Source: Candidatus Curtissbacteria bacterium (GTDB lineage: Bacteria; Patescibacteria; Microgenomatia; Curtissbacterales; GWA2-41-24). Taken from it: 64,000 nucleotides of DNA. Location of the stretch: contig JAUSJC010000010.1 of the NCBI GenBank assembly GCA_030647775.1, forward strand, positions 124,001-188,000. The letters run 5' to 3'. Shown here piece after piece: positions 25,316 through 33,708 of this stretch; position 1 is the first letter of the stretch, and each line of letters starts with the position of its first letter. The position numbers and the translations under genes are program-made. The notes beneath the pieces are model-generated. The model did not search any database and was not told the DNA's origin. It worked only from the letters and a program-made list of their open reading frames with translations.

Positions 25316-26830
25316 ATGACAGGTTTAATTGACAGCGAACATCAACCACTTAATACTCTTACAGTAGAACTTCAGGCAGAACTTGGGTTTGAATACGATG
25401 CGAACCACGAGTGGTTATTCAGTGATCATTTTGCATCGGTCGGTAGTGGTGATATTTATGAATTTTTACCGGCAAAAGTCAGAATTTCAGCAGATGGAAC
25501 TCGATATCAAATTGGGGCAAGAAGAGTAGACATCGAAGGTCTTTTAAAGCTCGCCCGTTTAATAAATCCCCAATCACAAGGCATAGATACGGTTATAAAT
25601 TTTTGGAACGGCCGTGGTGAAGTTAAAACAACAGCCGACGACGAGTTCATTTATATGGAAATAGGCATTGAACCAACTGCTGAAGGTTTAGAAAAAAAAT
25701 ACGATGTTTTAGGCGGTGCTTGGTACACAGCACTTTCTGCAGCTGTCAAAAATTTAACTTTCGAGCAAATGCAAAAAGATAGATGGTTTGGCGTCTCTAT
25801 CAGAAATGTCTTGGGTGACACCGAGGGTAACACAATGCAAAGCAGAAGAGTAATTTTCGGCCGCAGCCTCATTGAATCTTTTGAAGATCGAGAAAGTGAA
25901 TTAGACGAAATGCCAGCGGAAACATTTAGAAGGGATACAGACAGTATGGCACCCAATTTAAGAGAATACCCGATTGGTTTTGATATTTTTGGTCTGGATA
26001 AAATGCCGGGGAGTTTAAAGTACAGAGGTATTGAAAGAAAGTCAGATGAGCTTTCACTCGGAACAAGAATTCAAGTTTATCATGACCCTAGTGGGCATTT
26101 TGCCGAAATTAATAACTATCTACATAATTATAATTTTGAAACGCGTGAGTGGGAACGCGACAACTCCTTAAGATTAAAGCTTTTAGCCCCAGAAGGCACT
26201 GAACTTGACACTGTAGATGATCTTAGAAGGGTCAAAAAAGCTCGACTAGTTGATAACGAATATAAAACTGAAACAGAGTACGACGTAACTGTCGCTGTTG
26301 ATGATCATAGCTTACATATCGAATCTTCAGATGGAGAACTTGTCATAGTCCTAGGAGAACCGGGTTGTTTTGAGTGCAAAACTCCTTTATGGAAATTTCC
26401 TCATCAAAGGTACGTCGAAAAAACAAAAGGAATAGACTTTAAAACCATTAATAACCATGTGAGCGGCCATGATCAAAATGGATTAGATAGGTATTTTTTT
26501 TCGGAACAGGAAGGTCAAAGGGCAAAAGTATATTGCGCCGATTGTATTCCACAAAAAGTTGAAGATTATTTGCTGACGCATCCTTATGCCCATGAAGCGA
26601 CTGCGCGAGGAATAATCCGAAAGCGTTTAGATGACGCGGGATATGGAGACGTGCAAATATGGCGAGATATGCTATCTCATACTGAGGGCAAATGGGTTGG
26701 AGAGGCCGTTATCCATTATGAAAGAGACGGTCGCCAAATCACCAGATGTCCAGGAAGATTTGCCCTGACTGATGATGGCAAGTTTGAACCGGAGCTAATA
26801 TCTCCAGAAGCTGCAAATTTTAGGGCTTAA
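25316..26830 (+). CDS. Hypothetical protein with a two-CxxC zinc site
   Basis: 504 residues that I cannot place in a family. Soluble, acidic, with no signal or membrane segment. The C-terminal third has CFEC (about residue 352) and CADC (about 407) spaced like a split zinc ribbon, with HQRYV nearby. Its base composition is more AT-rich than the flanking rpsG and fusA, and it interrupts the usual rpsL-rpsG-fusA order, which suggests later insertion. No Shine-Dalgarno is obvious before ATG 25316. Confidence 0.7.
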   Translation: MTGLIDSEHQPLNTLTVELQAELGFEYDANHEWLFSDHFASVGSGDIYEFLPAKVRISADGTRYQIGARRVDIEGLLKLARLINPQSQGIDTVINFWNGRGEVKTTADDEFIYMEIGIEPTAEGLEKKYDVLGGAWYTALSAAVKNLTFEQMQKDRWFGVSIRNVLGDTEGNTMQSRRVIFGRSLIESFEDRESELDEMPAETFRRDTDSMAPNLREYPIGFDIFGLDKMPGSLKYRGIERKSDELSLGTRIQVYHDPSGHFAEINNYLHNYNFETREWERDNSLRLKLLAPEGTELDTVDDLRRVKKARLVDNEYKTETEYDVTVAVDDHSLHIESSDGELVIVLGEPGCFECKTPLWKFPHQRYVEKTKGIDFKTINNHVSGHDQNGLDRYFFSEQEGQRAKVYCADCIPQKVEDYLLTHPYAHEATARGIIRKRLDDAGYGDVQIWRDMLSHTEGKWVGEAVIHYERDGRQITRCPGRFALTDDGKFEPELISPEAANFRA

Positions 26831-27087
26831 TCTCGACTTGAAAGCTAAAGTGTGTTAGAATTTGCCCTTGTGATTTCAAGACTATCCACTTGCCCGAGTG
26901 AACACTTTCTGCTTAAATAGGAAAATCGTATTTTGATTGATCTAATTACTAATTTCGAATTTATGAGAAATAAGCTCTCTTATTAACCTAAATCCTAAAT
27001 AAATCCCAATTAGTAAATGGTCCAAAATTTAGAAATTAGAGCATTAGAAAATTATTTAAAAATTAAAAATTAGAAATTAAAAATTTT
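26831..27087. other. Intergenic AT-rich region
   Basis: Holds one AAGCTCTCTTAT hairpin repeat (26965-26984) and low-complexity A/T runs (TTAAAAATTAAAAATTAG from about 27054). I see no gene or clear promoter in it. Confidence 0.5.
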
Positions 27088-27336
27088 ATGCCAAATATAC
27101 CGACAAAAGGTCAAAAATTAAAAGAACTTAAAAAGAAGCTTCACGAGTTGGAAGAAATTAAACTCAAAGAAGCTTTAGCCCGCTATGGCGAAGCTTTCCA
27201 GGAAACCTCAGCTCCGGGCGAAAGCGCAGCCTGGGAACTTGCCGACGAAGAAGTTTCCGTACTGCGGGCAATGGTTGCCGAAATTAAATCCGAAATTAAA
27301 AACCTCGAGCACCCGTTCCCCAAACCCAATAACTAA
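27088..27336 (+). CDS. Small coiled-coil protein (GreA N-terminal-like)
   Basis: 82 residues, almost entirely helical: KLKELKKKLHELEEIKLKEA, then a GESAAWELADEEVSVLRAMVAEIKSEIKNLE segment. The pattern recalls the antiparallel coiled coil of GreA/GreB, which reaches into the RNA polymerase secondary channel, but there is no FKBP-like C-terminal domain and the resemblance could be chance. It starts 12 bases upstream of fusA's leader and is probably co-transcribed with it. Confidence 0.65.
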   Translation: MPNIPTKGQKLKELKKKLHELEEIKLKEALARYGEAFQETSAPGESAAWELADEEVSVLRAMVAEIKSEIKNLEHPFPKPNN

Positions 27337-27347
27337 TTCATAAAAAT

Positions 27348-29492
27348 ATGGCCGCTGCTACTTCTAACCGTCAATATCCGCTCGAACGAATCAGAAACAT
27401 CGGCATTATTGCCCATATCGACGCCGGCAAAACCACCACAACCGAGCGCATTTTGTACTACACCGGTAAAACTTACAAACTGGGCGACATCGATGCGGGA
27501 ACCACCGTTACCGATTGGATGGAGCAGGAAAAAGAACGCGGTATCACTATTGTCTCGGCCGCTATCACCACATTTTGGACGCCGACATCCGGTCCATACA
27601 AAGATATTGAGGCCCGCATTAATATTATTGATACCCCCGGCCACGTCGATTTCACAGCCGAAGTCGAAAGGTCTCTGCGGGTTCTTGATGGCGGTGTTAC
27701 AGTTCTTGATGCCGAAGAAGGCGTCCAGTCACAATCCGAAACTGTCTGGCGGCAGGCCGATAAATACAAAGTTCCCAGAATTTGTTTTGTAAACAAAATG
27801 GATAAAATGGGCGCCGATTATTTTGCCACCTTAAAATCAATCCGCGACCGGCTGGGGGCTCCCGCTTATCCTTACAACATCCCGCTTGGCAAGGAAAACG
27901 ATTTTAAAGGCGTCATCGACCTCTTAACCAAAAAAGCCTATACCTGGGATGAAGATGATAAAACCGGAATGAAGTTTACCGAAGTGCCAATTCCGGATGA
28001 CCAAAAGGGGAATTGCCAAAAGTATCGTCACGAACTCGTTGAAAAAATTGCCGAAACCGACGATGCCCTAATCGAAAAGTATCTGGCCGGCGAGGAGATT
28101 GAGGTTAATGAACTTAAATCCGCCCTCCGCCAGGCAGTTATTGAATATAAAATTGTCCCGGTTCTTGCCGGTTCGTCGCTCAGGAATAAAGGTGTCCAGC
28201 CGCTTTTGGATGCCGTTGTCGAATTATTGCCATCTCCGGTCGATATTGCCGAAATTAAGGGTACAAATCCAAAGACGGGTGAAGAAGAGGAGAGGAAACA
28301 GGTTTCCGATGCTCCATTTTGTGGTCTGGCTTTTAAAATTCAAATCGATCCGCATGTCGGTAAACTCACTTATGTCCGTGTCTATTCCGGCGTTTTAAAG
28401 TCCGGCACAACCGTTGCCAATACTAGCAAACACGACAAGGAAAGAATCGGCCGTTTGCTCCTAATGCATGCCGACAAAAGGGAAGAAATTACCGAAGCCT
28501 ATGCCGGTGAAATTGTCGGTGTCGTCGGTCTTAAATCAACCGGGACCGGTGACACTCTTTGTGACGAGTCAGCTCCAATCATTTTAGAATCAATTTCTTT
28601 TCCGGATCCGGTTATTTCGCTGGCTATCGAACCGGCAACCAAAGCCGACCAGGAAAAACTTGGGTATGCTCTTGGAAGACTTTCCGAAGAAGACCCGACT
28701 TTCAAAATTAAAGGTGATCCCGAAACGGGGCAAACAATTATCTCCGGTATGGGCGAACTCCACCTGGAAATTTTGGTAGACCGTATGAAAAGGGAATTCA
28801 ATGTCGCCGCCAATGTCGGTGCTCCTCAAGTAGCTTATAAGGAAACCATTAAAGAAATTGCTAAAGGTGAAGGCAAGTACATTAAGCAATCCGGCGGCCG
28901 GGGTCAATACGGTCACTGTTTTATTAGGGTTGAACCTCGGGGCCGCGGTGAAGGTTACGAATATATTTCCGAAATAAAGGGTGCCGCTATTCCTAACGAA
29001 TACATTGGCTCGATCGATAAAGGCATCAAAGAGAAAATGGAAATGGGTGTTATGGCCGGCTACCCGATGGTTGATATTAAAGCCGCCGTTTACGACGGTT
29101 CGTACCACGATGTCGATTCGAGTGATGTTGCCTTTAAAATTGCAGGCTCCATGGCCTTTGAAGATGCTGTCAAAAAGGCCAATCTCGTTCTCTTGGAACC
29201 AATCATGAAAGTTGAAGTCACGATCCCCGAAGAATTTATGGGCGATGTCATCGGCGATCTTAGCGCCAAACGTGCCCAAATTCATGGCAGTGACCACCAC
29301 GGCAACAGTGTCATTATCAATGCGTTAGTTCCCTTGGCCGAAATGTCCGGCTACGTCACGACTCTGCGCTCCATGACTCAAGGCCGCGGTTCCGTCTACA
29401 TGGAACCTTCCCACTACGAAGAAGTCCCGGCAAATATAGCGGATAAGATTGTTGCTAAGGTGAAAGGTGAGAGCACCTCAAAAGAAAGTTGA
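27348..29492 (+). CDS. fusA: Elongation factor G
   Basis: 714 residues with all GTPase motifs: G1 AHIDAGKTTTTE, G2 RGITI, G3 DTPGHVDF, G4 NKMDKMGADY, and domain II onward (GSSLRNKGVQPLLDAV, GMGELHLEI, GGRGQYGHC, PNEYIGSIDKGI, MTQGRGSVYME). It drives translocation on the ribosome. Length and domain order are normal. A GTCATCCTGAAC repeat follows directly after the stop. Confidence 0.98.
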   Translation: MAAATSNRQYPLERIRNIGIIAHIDAGKTTTTERILYYTGKTYKLGDIDAGTTVTDWMEQEKERGITIVSAAITTFWTPTSGPYKDIEARINIIDTPGHVDFTAEVERSLRVLDGGVTVLDAEEGVQSQSETVWRQADKYKVPRICFVNKMDKMGADYFATLKSIRDRLGAPAYPYNIPLGKENDFKGVIDLLTKKAYTWDEDDKTGMKFTEVPIPDDQKGNCQKYRHELVEKIAETDDALIEKYLAGEEIEVNELKSALRQAVIEYKIVPVLAGSSLRNKGVQPLLDAVVELLPSPVDIAEIKGTNPKTGEEEERKQVSDAPFCGLAFKIQIDPHVGKLTYVRVYSGVLKSGTTVANTSKHDKERIGRLLLMHADKREEITEAYAGEIVGVVGLKSTGTGDTLCDESAPIILESISFPDPVISLAIEPATKADQEKLGYALGRLSEEDPTFKIKGDPETGQTIISGMGELHLEILVDRMKREFNVAANVGAPQVAYKETIKEIAKGEGKYIKQSGGRGQYGHCFIRVEPRGRGEGYEYISEIKGAAIPNEYIGSIDKGIKEKMEMGVMAGYPMVDIKAAVYDGSYHDVDSSDVAFKIAGSMAFEDAVKKANLVLLEPIMKVEVTIPEEFMGDVIGDLSAKRAQIHGSDHHGNSVIINALVPLAEMSGYVTTLRSMTQGRGSVYMEPSHYEEVPANIADKIVAKVKGESTSKES

Positions 29493-29495
29493 GCA

Positions 29496-29548
29496 TGTCA
29501 TCCTGAACTTGATTCAGGATCTGTAGTTCTCGCTTCGCTCGAACAATA
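29496..29548. repeat. GTCATCCTGAAC and GTTCTCGCTTCGCTCGAAC repeats
   Basis: GTCATCCTGAACTTGATTCA then GGATCTGTA, followed by GTTCTCGCTTCGCTCGAACA. The second type recurs at 1334, 31014 and in frame in rplD (32592). Confidence 0.65.
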
Positions 29549-29637
29549 AGCCCAATTAACAATCAACCATCAACAATGAACAATTACTTTTCCCACTTGC
29601 ATTTGCAAGCATTTTTAATTAAACTTATCAGACTTGA

Positions 29638-29745
29638 ATCCGAATTCATCCTAATTATTAGTCCGAATTTATTCGAATTAATTTTGAGCCTGCGAAAAAT
29701 AAGCTCTCTTATTAGGAGTAAAAATTCGGATAAATTTGTGTATAA
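29638..29745 (+). repeat. TCCGAATT/GGATAAATT inverted-repeat leader before tuf, copy 2
   Basis: Left arm from 29638 (ATCCGAATTCATCCTAATTA, then TTAGTCCGAATTTATTCG). Right arm 29712-29738 (TTAGGAGTAAAAATTCGG then ATAAATTTG). The arms pair imperfectly, with G-U pairs in RNA. A perfect AATAAG-CTCT-CTTATT hairpin (about 29697-29714) lies between them. The right arm ends 7 bases before the tuf ATG. Confidence 0.65.
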
Positions 29746-30930
29746 ATGGCTACTGGCAAATACGTAAGAAATAAACCACACGTTAATATCGGAACCATTG
29801 GTCACGTCGACCATGGCAAAACCACACTAACGGCGGCTATCACAAGCTGGGCCGCTTCCAAAGGATTTGGCGAAAAAAGGGCCTACGACCAGATTGACAA
29901 TGCTCCCGAAGAAAAAGCCCGTGGTATCACCATCAACATTACCCACGTCGAATATGAAACCGCCAAACGCCACTACGCCCACATCGATGCCCCTGGTCAC
30001 GCCGATTACATTAAAAACATGATCACCGGCGCCGCCCAAATGGATGGCGCAATTCTAGTCGTTTCCGCTCCGGACGGCCCGATGCCTCAAACAAGGGAAC
30101 ACGTTCTTTTGGCAAAACAGGTAAACGTTCCGGCAATTGTCGTTTTCTTAAACAAATGCGACATGGTTCAGGATGCCGAGCTTCTTGACCTTGTCGAAAT
30201 GGAAGTTAGGGAACTTCTCGATAAATACGAATTCGACGGCAAAAACGCTACCATAATCCGCGGTTCCGCTAAAAAAGCCTTGGAAGGCGACGCCGAAGCC
30301 ATGAAAGCAATTGAAGACCTGATGAATGCTGTTGACGAAAAAATCCCAACCCCTGTTCGAGACCTTGAGAAGCCATTTATCATGCCTGTCGAAGACGTTT
30401 TCTCAATCAAAGGCCGCGGCACGGTTGTTACCGGAAGAATTGAAAGGGGAGTTGTTAAAGTTAACGACACCATTGAAATTGTCGGTATCCGCCCAACCAA
30501 ATCAACAACCGTCACAGGCGTTGAAATGTTCAGAAAAGAGCTTGATCAAGGCCAAGCCGGCGACAACGTTGGCGTACTGCTCCGTGGTATTGAAAAAGAT
30601 GACGTCGAACGCGGACAAGTTTTGGCAAAACCCGGCACCGCTACTCCTCACACCGAATTTGAAGCCGAAGTTTACATCCTAGCCAAAGAAGAAGGCGGCC
30701 GTCACACACCATTTTTCACCGGCTACCGTCCGCAATTCTACATCAGGACTACAGACGTCACAGGCGAAGCCACTCTTCCGGAAGGTACCGAAATGGTTAT
30801 GCCCGGCGACAACATTAAAATGAAAGTTAAACTTATTTCCCCCGTTGCTATGGAAGAAGGCCTGCGCTTTGCTATTCGCGAAGGCGGCCACACCGTCGGC
30901 GCCGGCGTAGTCTCTAAAATAATTGCCTAG
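29746..30930 (+). CDS. tuf: Elongation factor Tu
   Basis: 394 residues with G1 GHVDHGKTT, G2 RGITI, G3 DAPGHADYIKNM, G4 NKCDMV, G5 GSAKKA, and domains II/III (GRGTVVTGRIERG, GYRPQFYIRTTDVTG, PGDNIKMKVKLI). It delivers aminoacyl-tRNA to the ribosome. Only one copy is in the window. A strong terminator follows at 30937. Confidence 0.98.
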   Translation: MATGKYVRNKPHVNIGTIGHVDHGKTTLTAAITSWAASKGFGEKRAYDQIDNAPEEKARGITINITHVEYETAKRHYAHIDAPGHADYIKNMITGAAQMDGAILVVSAPDGPMPQTREHVLLAKQVNVPAIVVFLNKCDMVQDAELLDLVEMEVRELLDKYEFDGKNATIIRGSAKKALEGDAEAMKAIEDLMNAVDEKIPTPVRDLEKPFIMPVEDVFSIKGRGTVVTGRIERGVVKVNDTIEIVGIRPTKSTTVTGVEMFRKELDQGQAGDNVGVLLRGIEKDDVERGQVLAKPGTATPHTEFEAEVYILAKEEGGRHTPFFTGYRPQFYIRTTDVTGEATLPEGTEMVMPGDNIKMKVKLISPVAMEEGLRFAIREGGHTVGAGVVSKIIA

Positions 30931-30936
30931 GATCAT

Positions 30937-30996
30937 AAGATCATTCGGTTTGCACAAGGGGCTATAGTCCTGAGTTGACCGAAGGATCTTTTTTTT
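30937..30996 (+). terminator. Rho-independent terminator after tuf
   Basis: AAGATCATTCGGT and ACCGAAGGATCTT pair with one mismatch around a long loop and are followed by TTTTTTTT. The loop contains a CCTGAGTTGACCGAAGGA-type dispersed repeat. Confidence 0.8.
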
Positions 30997-31004
30997 GATA
31001 CAAT
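30975..31004 (+). promoter_or_regulatory. Promoter for rpsJ overlapping the tuf terminator
   Basis: TTGACC (30975-30980), 18-nt spacer, TACAAT (30999-31004). It lies within the 3' half of the tuf terminator and would give a 200-nt leader before rpsJ that contains GTTCGAGTGAGAGCGAGAAC and GTCATCCTGAAT repeats. Confidence 0.6.
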
Positions 31005-31123
31005 TGCCCGCGTATTGTTCGAGTGAGAGCGAGAACTATTTATATGATAACAAGAAGTAGAGACTTCAAGCCTAACCGCTTTTATAAATAACTTCTAGAC
31101 TCCATTATTTCTCGAACACTCAA

Positions 31124-31178
31124 CTGTCATCCTGAATTTGTTTCAGGATCTAGATTCCGAAATGAATTCGGAATGACC
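31124..31178. repeat. GTCATCCTGAAT dispersed repeat before rpsJ
   Basis: CTGTCATCCTGAATTTGTTT, CAGGATCTAGATTCCG and AATTCGGAATGACC; the ends are inverted. It lies about 30 bases upstream of rpsJ. Confidence 0.7.
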
Positions 31179-31210
31179 AAATTTTAAAGGTAGCACATTA
31201 AAAGAAAATT

Positions 31211-31519
31211 ATGCCAAAAGGTAGAATTCGAGTTAGGTTAAAAGCATATGACGCGCGAGTAATCGATGCGGCGTGCAAAGACATCATTAATACGGCTTTG
31301 GGGACCGGCGCCAAAATTTCCGGCCCAATCCCGCTGCCGACGAAGATTGAGAAATTTACTGTCACAACCAGCCCGCATACCGACAAAGATGCGCGTGAAG
31401 CATTTGAGATGCGAATCCATAAACGCCTAATTGACATAATTGAACCAACAAACAAAACGATCGACTCACTTACGCATCTCGAGTTACCCGCAGGGGTGGA
31501 TATTGAGCTGAGAATGTAA
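31211..31519 (+). CDS. rpsJ: Small subunit ribosomal protein S10
   Basis: 102 residues, normal length: RIRVRLKAYDARVIDAACKD at the start, GPIPLPTKIEKFTV in the middle and the ribosome-contacting loop with DKDAREAFEMRIHKRLIDI, ending LPAGVDIELRM. First gene of the S10 block, though separated from rplC by 235 bases with structured DNA. Confidence 0.97.
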   Translation: MPKGRIRVRLKAYDARVIDAACKDIINTALGTGAKISGPIPLPTKIEKFTVTTSPHTDKDAREAFEMRIHKRLIDIIEPTNKTIDSLTHLELPAGVDIELRM

Positions 31520-31591
31520 ACTAAATATTTTAAAAACCGTTAACGATTAAACGATCAAGTATCGACAATTGTTAAGGGGGCACCTGAAAAC

Positions 31592-31644
31592 CTACGTTCA
31601 TGTGAACTGAACGTAGCGGAATCTCAAGGAGTCCTACTTTTTTT
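31592..31644 (+). promoter_or_regulatory. Structured region between rpsJ and rplC, possible terminator or attenuator
   Basis: An 8-bp hairpin CTACGTTC/GAACGTAG (31592-31616) is followed by AAGGAGTCCTA and seven T (31638-31644). It could end the rpsJ transcript or act as a leader. I could not match it to a known riboswitch class. Confidence 0.4.
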
Positions 31645-31646
31645 AG

Positions 31647-31750
31647 TATCCGAATTGATCCGAATTCTTAATCCGAATGGACACGAATTCGTAACAAATT
31701 TAAAATAGCGCGTTAGGATAAATTAGGACTAAAAATTAGGATAAATTTGG
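31647..31750 (+). repeat. TCCGAATT/GGATAAATT inverted-repeat leader before rplC, copy 3
   Basis: Left arm TATCCGAATTGATCCGAATT (from 31647) continuing to ATCCGAATGGAC. Right arm 31716-31750 GGATAAATTAGGACTAAAAA then TTAGGATAAATTTGG, ending 4 bases before ATG 31755. The reverse complement of the right arm matches the left arm at most positions. Confidence 0.7.
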
Positions 31751-31754
31751 AAAA

Positions 31755-32504
31755 ATGGAGAACCAAATTAATACAATAATCGGCACCAAAGGCGCTATGT
31801 CTATGCGCTTTAATTCCCGTGGCCGGCAAATTCCGGTAACTTTTATAAATGCTGCGCCCAACCTAATTTTTGTTAATAAAAGCGGCCAATCCCAACTGAC
31901 CTTCGGTCAAAAGAAAAAAGCAAAAAAAACAGAGAATGCTTATGTTAAATCTTTCGGATTTGCCCCCCGAAAAATTAAAGAAATTAAAAACCAACAGGAA
32001 ATTAAAACCGGCGACAAGATAACAGTCGCCGTTTTTGCGCCGGGGGATGCAGTTAAGGTTACCGGTACTTCAAAAGGAAAAGGTTTCGCGGGTGGTATGA
32101 AAAGGTGGGGCTTCCATGGAGGGCCAAAAACACACGGACAATCAGATAGGCACAGGTCTCCGGGTTCAATCGGCCAAACAACGACCCCGGGCCGCGTTTT
32201 CAAAGGCAAGAAAATGGCCGGTCATATGGGAAGCGAAACAAAATCCGTTAGAGGCCTGGAAGTTATAGAAATAGACGAGTCAAAAAATATTTTAGTCGTC
32301 AAAGGCGCAGTCCCCGGTGCCAAAAACGGTTTTCTCTTAATTGAAAAGATGGGCAAAGTTAAAACCTATGTTGCCCCTCCTCCACCACAAAAAGAAGATG
32401 AAGAGGAAGAAAAGAAAGCTGAAGTTGAAGAAGAAAAACAAGAAGAATCATCCTCCGCTGAAGCTACGGATGACAAGAAAGGAGATGAAAATGCCAGTAA
32501 GTAA
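31755..32504 (+). CDS. rplC: Large subunit ribosomal protein L3, with acidic C-terminal tail
   Basis: 249 residues against 209 in E. coli. The core includes IGTKGAMSMRF, the central extension KGKGFAGGMKRWGFHGGPKTHG that reaches the peptidyl-transferase centre, and GRVFKGKKMAGHMGS. After KVKTYVAPPPP a tail of about 40 residues is Glu/Lys-rich and includes SSSAEATDDK, whose DNA looks like another dispersed repeat. Overlaps rplD by 14 nt. Confidence 0.96.
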   Translation: MENQINTIIGTKGAMSMRFNSRGRQIPVTFINAAPNLIFVNKSGQSQLTFGQKKKAKKTENAYVKSFGFAPRKIKEIKNQQEIKTGDKITVAVFAPGDAVKVTGTSKGKGFAGGMKRWGFHGGPKTHGQSDRHRSPGSIGQTTTPGRVFKGKKMAGHMGSETKSVRGLEVIEIDESKNILVVKGAVPGAKNGFLLIEKMGKVKTYVAPPPPQKEDEEEEKKAEVEEEKQEESSSAEATDDKKGDENASK

Positions 32505-33342
32505 AAGTACAAAAGTTGACGGAAAAGGTAAAATCAAAACCTTTTCCAGTCATCCTGAACGAAGTGAAGGAACTATAAAAGTGTCAAAAGATAGTTCTCG
32601 CTCTGCTCGAACAATAACTCAAGATACGTCATTGCGAGGAGCGCAGGGACGAAGCAATCTCAAAACAGAGATCGCCACGACCCGGAAGACGGGCCTCGCG
32701 ATGACAAAAGGTCAGCCGGCAAAAACAGGCGGACTCACTGTCAGTGTTTTTGATCTTACCGGGAAAAGTGTTGCAACTATAGCTTTACCAAAAGAAATTT
32801 TTGGGCAAACCCCAAACAAAAATCTTTTGCACCAGGCGATCCATATTTACCAAGCCAACGCGATTGCCAATACTGCCCATACAAAAACACGCGGCGAAAT
32901 CCGCGGCGGCGGTACAAAACCTTGGAAGCAAAAAGGAACAGGACGGGCACGCGCCGGATCAATTCGTTCCCCTCTTTGGGTTGGTGGTGGAATAACTTTT
33001 GGTCCCAGGACCAGCAGTGTCAAATTATCCCTTCCGACAAAAATGAAGCACAGCGCACTTATTTCGGCTCTTTCTGCCAAACGTGAGTCCGGCGCAGTTA
33101 AAGTTATTAAAAATATTGAAAAGCTTGAGCCAAAAACCAGAATTGTCGCCAATCTTCTTTCTAAATTAGAAACAAAAGGGAAAACGCTACTAGTGATTTC
33201 CCAAAAAAACCGAAACATAAAACTGGCAACCAGAAATATCAAAGAGATCAGCGTAAGTACTCCCCAAAACTTGAATGCCTATGAAATTCTAAAAAGCAGA
33301 AACTTACTACTTTCCGCTGAATCGATTAACAAATTTAAATGA
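32491..33342 (+). CDS. rplD: Large subunit ribosomal protein L4 with repeat-derived N-terminal extension
   Basis: 283 residues from ATG 32491, which has AAAGGAG 7 nt upstream; E. coli L4 has 201. L4 proper starts near residue 78 (LTVSVFDLTGKSVATIALPK) and includes the tentacle loop region (TKTRGEIRGGGTKPWKQKGTGRARAG) and a full C-terminal domain. The first about 77 residues are translated dispersed repeats: a hairpin unit (DGKGKIKTF), SHPERSEGT, SSRSARTI, and the SLRGAQGRSN...TGLAMTK unit. The first 70 bp are identical to a stretch in rplV. Confidence 0.93.
   Translation: MPVSKSTKVDGKGKIKTFSSHPERSEGTIKVSKDSSRSARTITQDTSLRGAQGRSNLKTEIATTRKTGLAMTKGQPAKTGGLTVSVFDLTGKSVATIALPKEIFGQTPNKNLLHQAIHIYQANAIANTAHTKTRGEIRGGGTKPWKQKGTGRARAGSIRSPLWVGGGITFGPRTSSVKLSLPTKMKHSALISALSAKRESGAVKVIKNIEKLEPKTRIVANLLSKLETKGKTLLVISQKNRNIKLATRNIKEISVSTPQNLNAYEILKSRNLLLSAESINKFK
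32510..32579 (+). repeat. 70-bp repeat shared by rplD and rplV, rplD copy
   Basis: Identical over 70 bp to 35193-35262 and read in the same frame. It has a 9-bp hairpin GGAAAAGGT/ACCTTTTCC followed by the GTCATCCTGAACGAAGTGAA unit. Confidence 0.9.
32581..32715 (+). repeat. Further dispersed repeats in frame in rplD
   Basis: AGTTCTCGCTCTGCTCGAAC (32591), CGTCATTGCGAGGAGCGCAG then GACGAAGCAATCTC (from 32629) and GATCGCCACGACCCGGAAGA then CGGGCCTCGCGATGACA. These are the same classes of repeats that are intergenic elsewhere (14479, 29527, 31014). Confidence 0.75.
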
Positions 33343-33707
33343 AACACGGTGACATTTTACAAAAAGCAATACTTTCCGAAAAAGCATACCGGCTAATGGA
33401 AAAAGGTATTTACACATTTTTTGTGTCCAAGTCAGCGTCAAAAAAAGATGTGAAGAATTCTATAGAAAAAATGTTCTCGGTAAGTGTCAAAAAAGTTAAT
33501 GTGGCAGGAATTAGTTCAAAACAAAAGAAGATTGCCAAAACGAGGAAAACAGTAACAGTCGGCGGCGGCAAAAAAGCCATAGTCTATTTAAAAGCCGGCC
33601 AAACTATTTCCGTTCTTTCACCAAAAACCGAGTCAAAAACCAAGAAAACGAAAAAAACCGGCGAAAAAGATATCGAAAAGGTATCAGTAGAAGGGAAGGA
33701 AGGTTAA
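33339..33707 (+). CDS. rplW: Large subunit ribosomal protein L23
   Basis: 122 residues; the L23 core (ILSEKAYRLMEKGIYTFFVSKSASKKDVKNSIEKMFSV, then VNVAGISSKQKK) is followed by a long Lys/Thr-rich tail. L23 lines the exit tunnel and binds trigger factor/SRP. ATGA overlap with rplD. Confidence 0.95.
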   Translation: MKHGDILQKAILSEKAYRLMEKGIYTFFVSKSASKKDVKNSIEKMFSVSVKKVNVAGISSKQKKIAKTRKTVTVGGGKKAIVYLKAGQTISVLSPKTESKTKKTKKTGEKDIEKVSVEGKEG

Positions 33708-33708
33708 A

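Noticed and set aside
28590..29300. 236-codon open frame on the minus strand inside fusA
   Set aside because: Mirror of conserved EF-G codons; Phe/Asn/His-rich composition of a shadow frame.
31561..31650. Possible fluoride-type or other known riboswitch between rpsJ and rplC (GTCCTAC near a hairpin)
   Set aside because: The conserved 5' segments of the crcB motif and of other classes I could recall are absent; only a plain hairpin and T-run remain.
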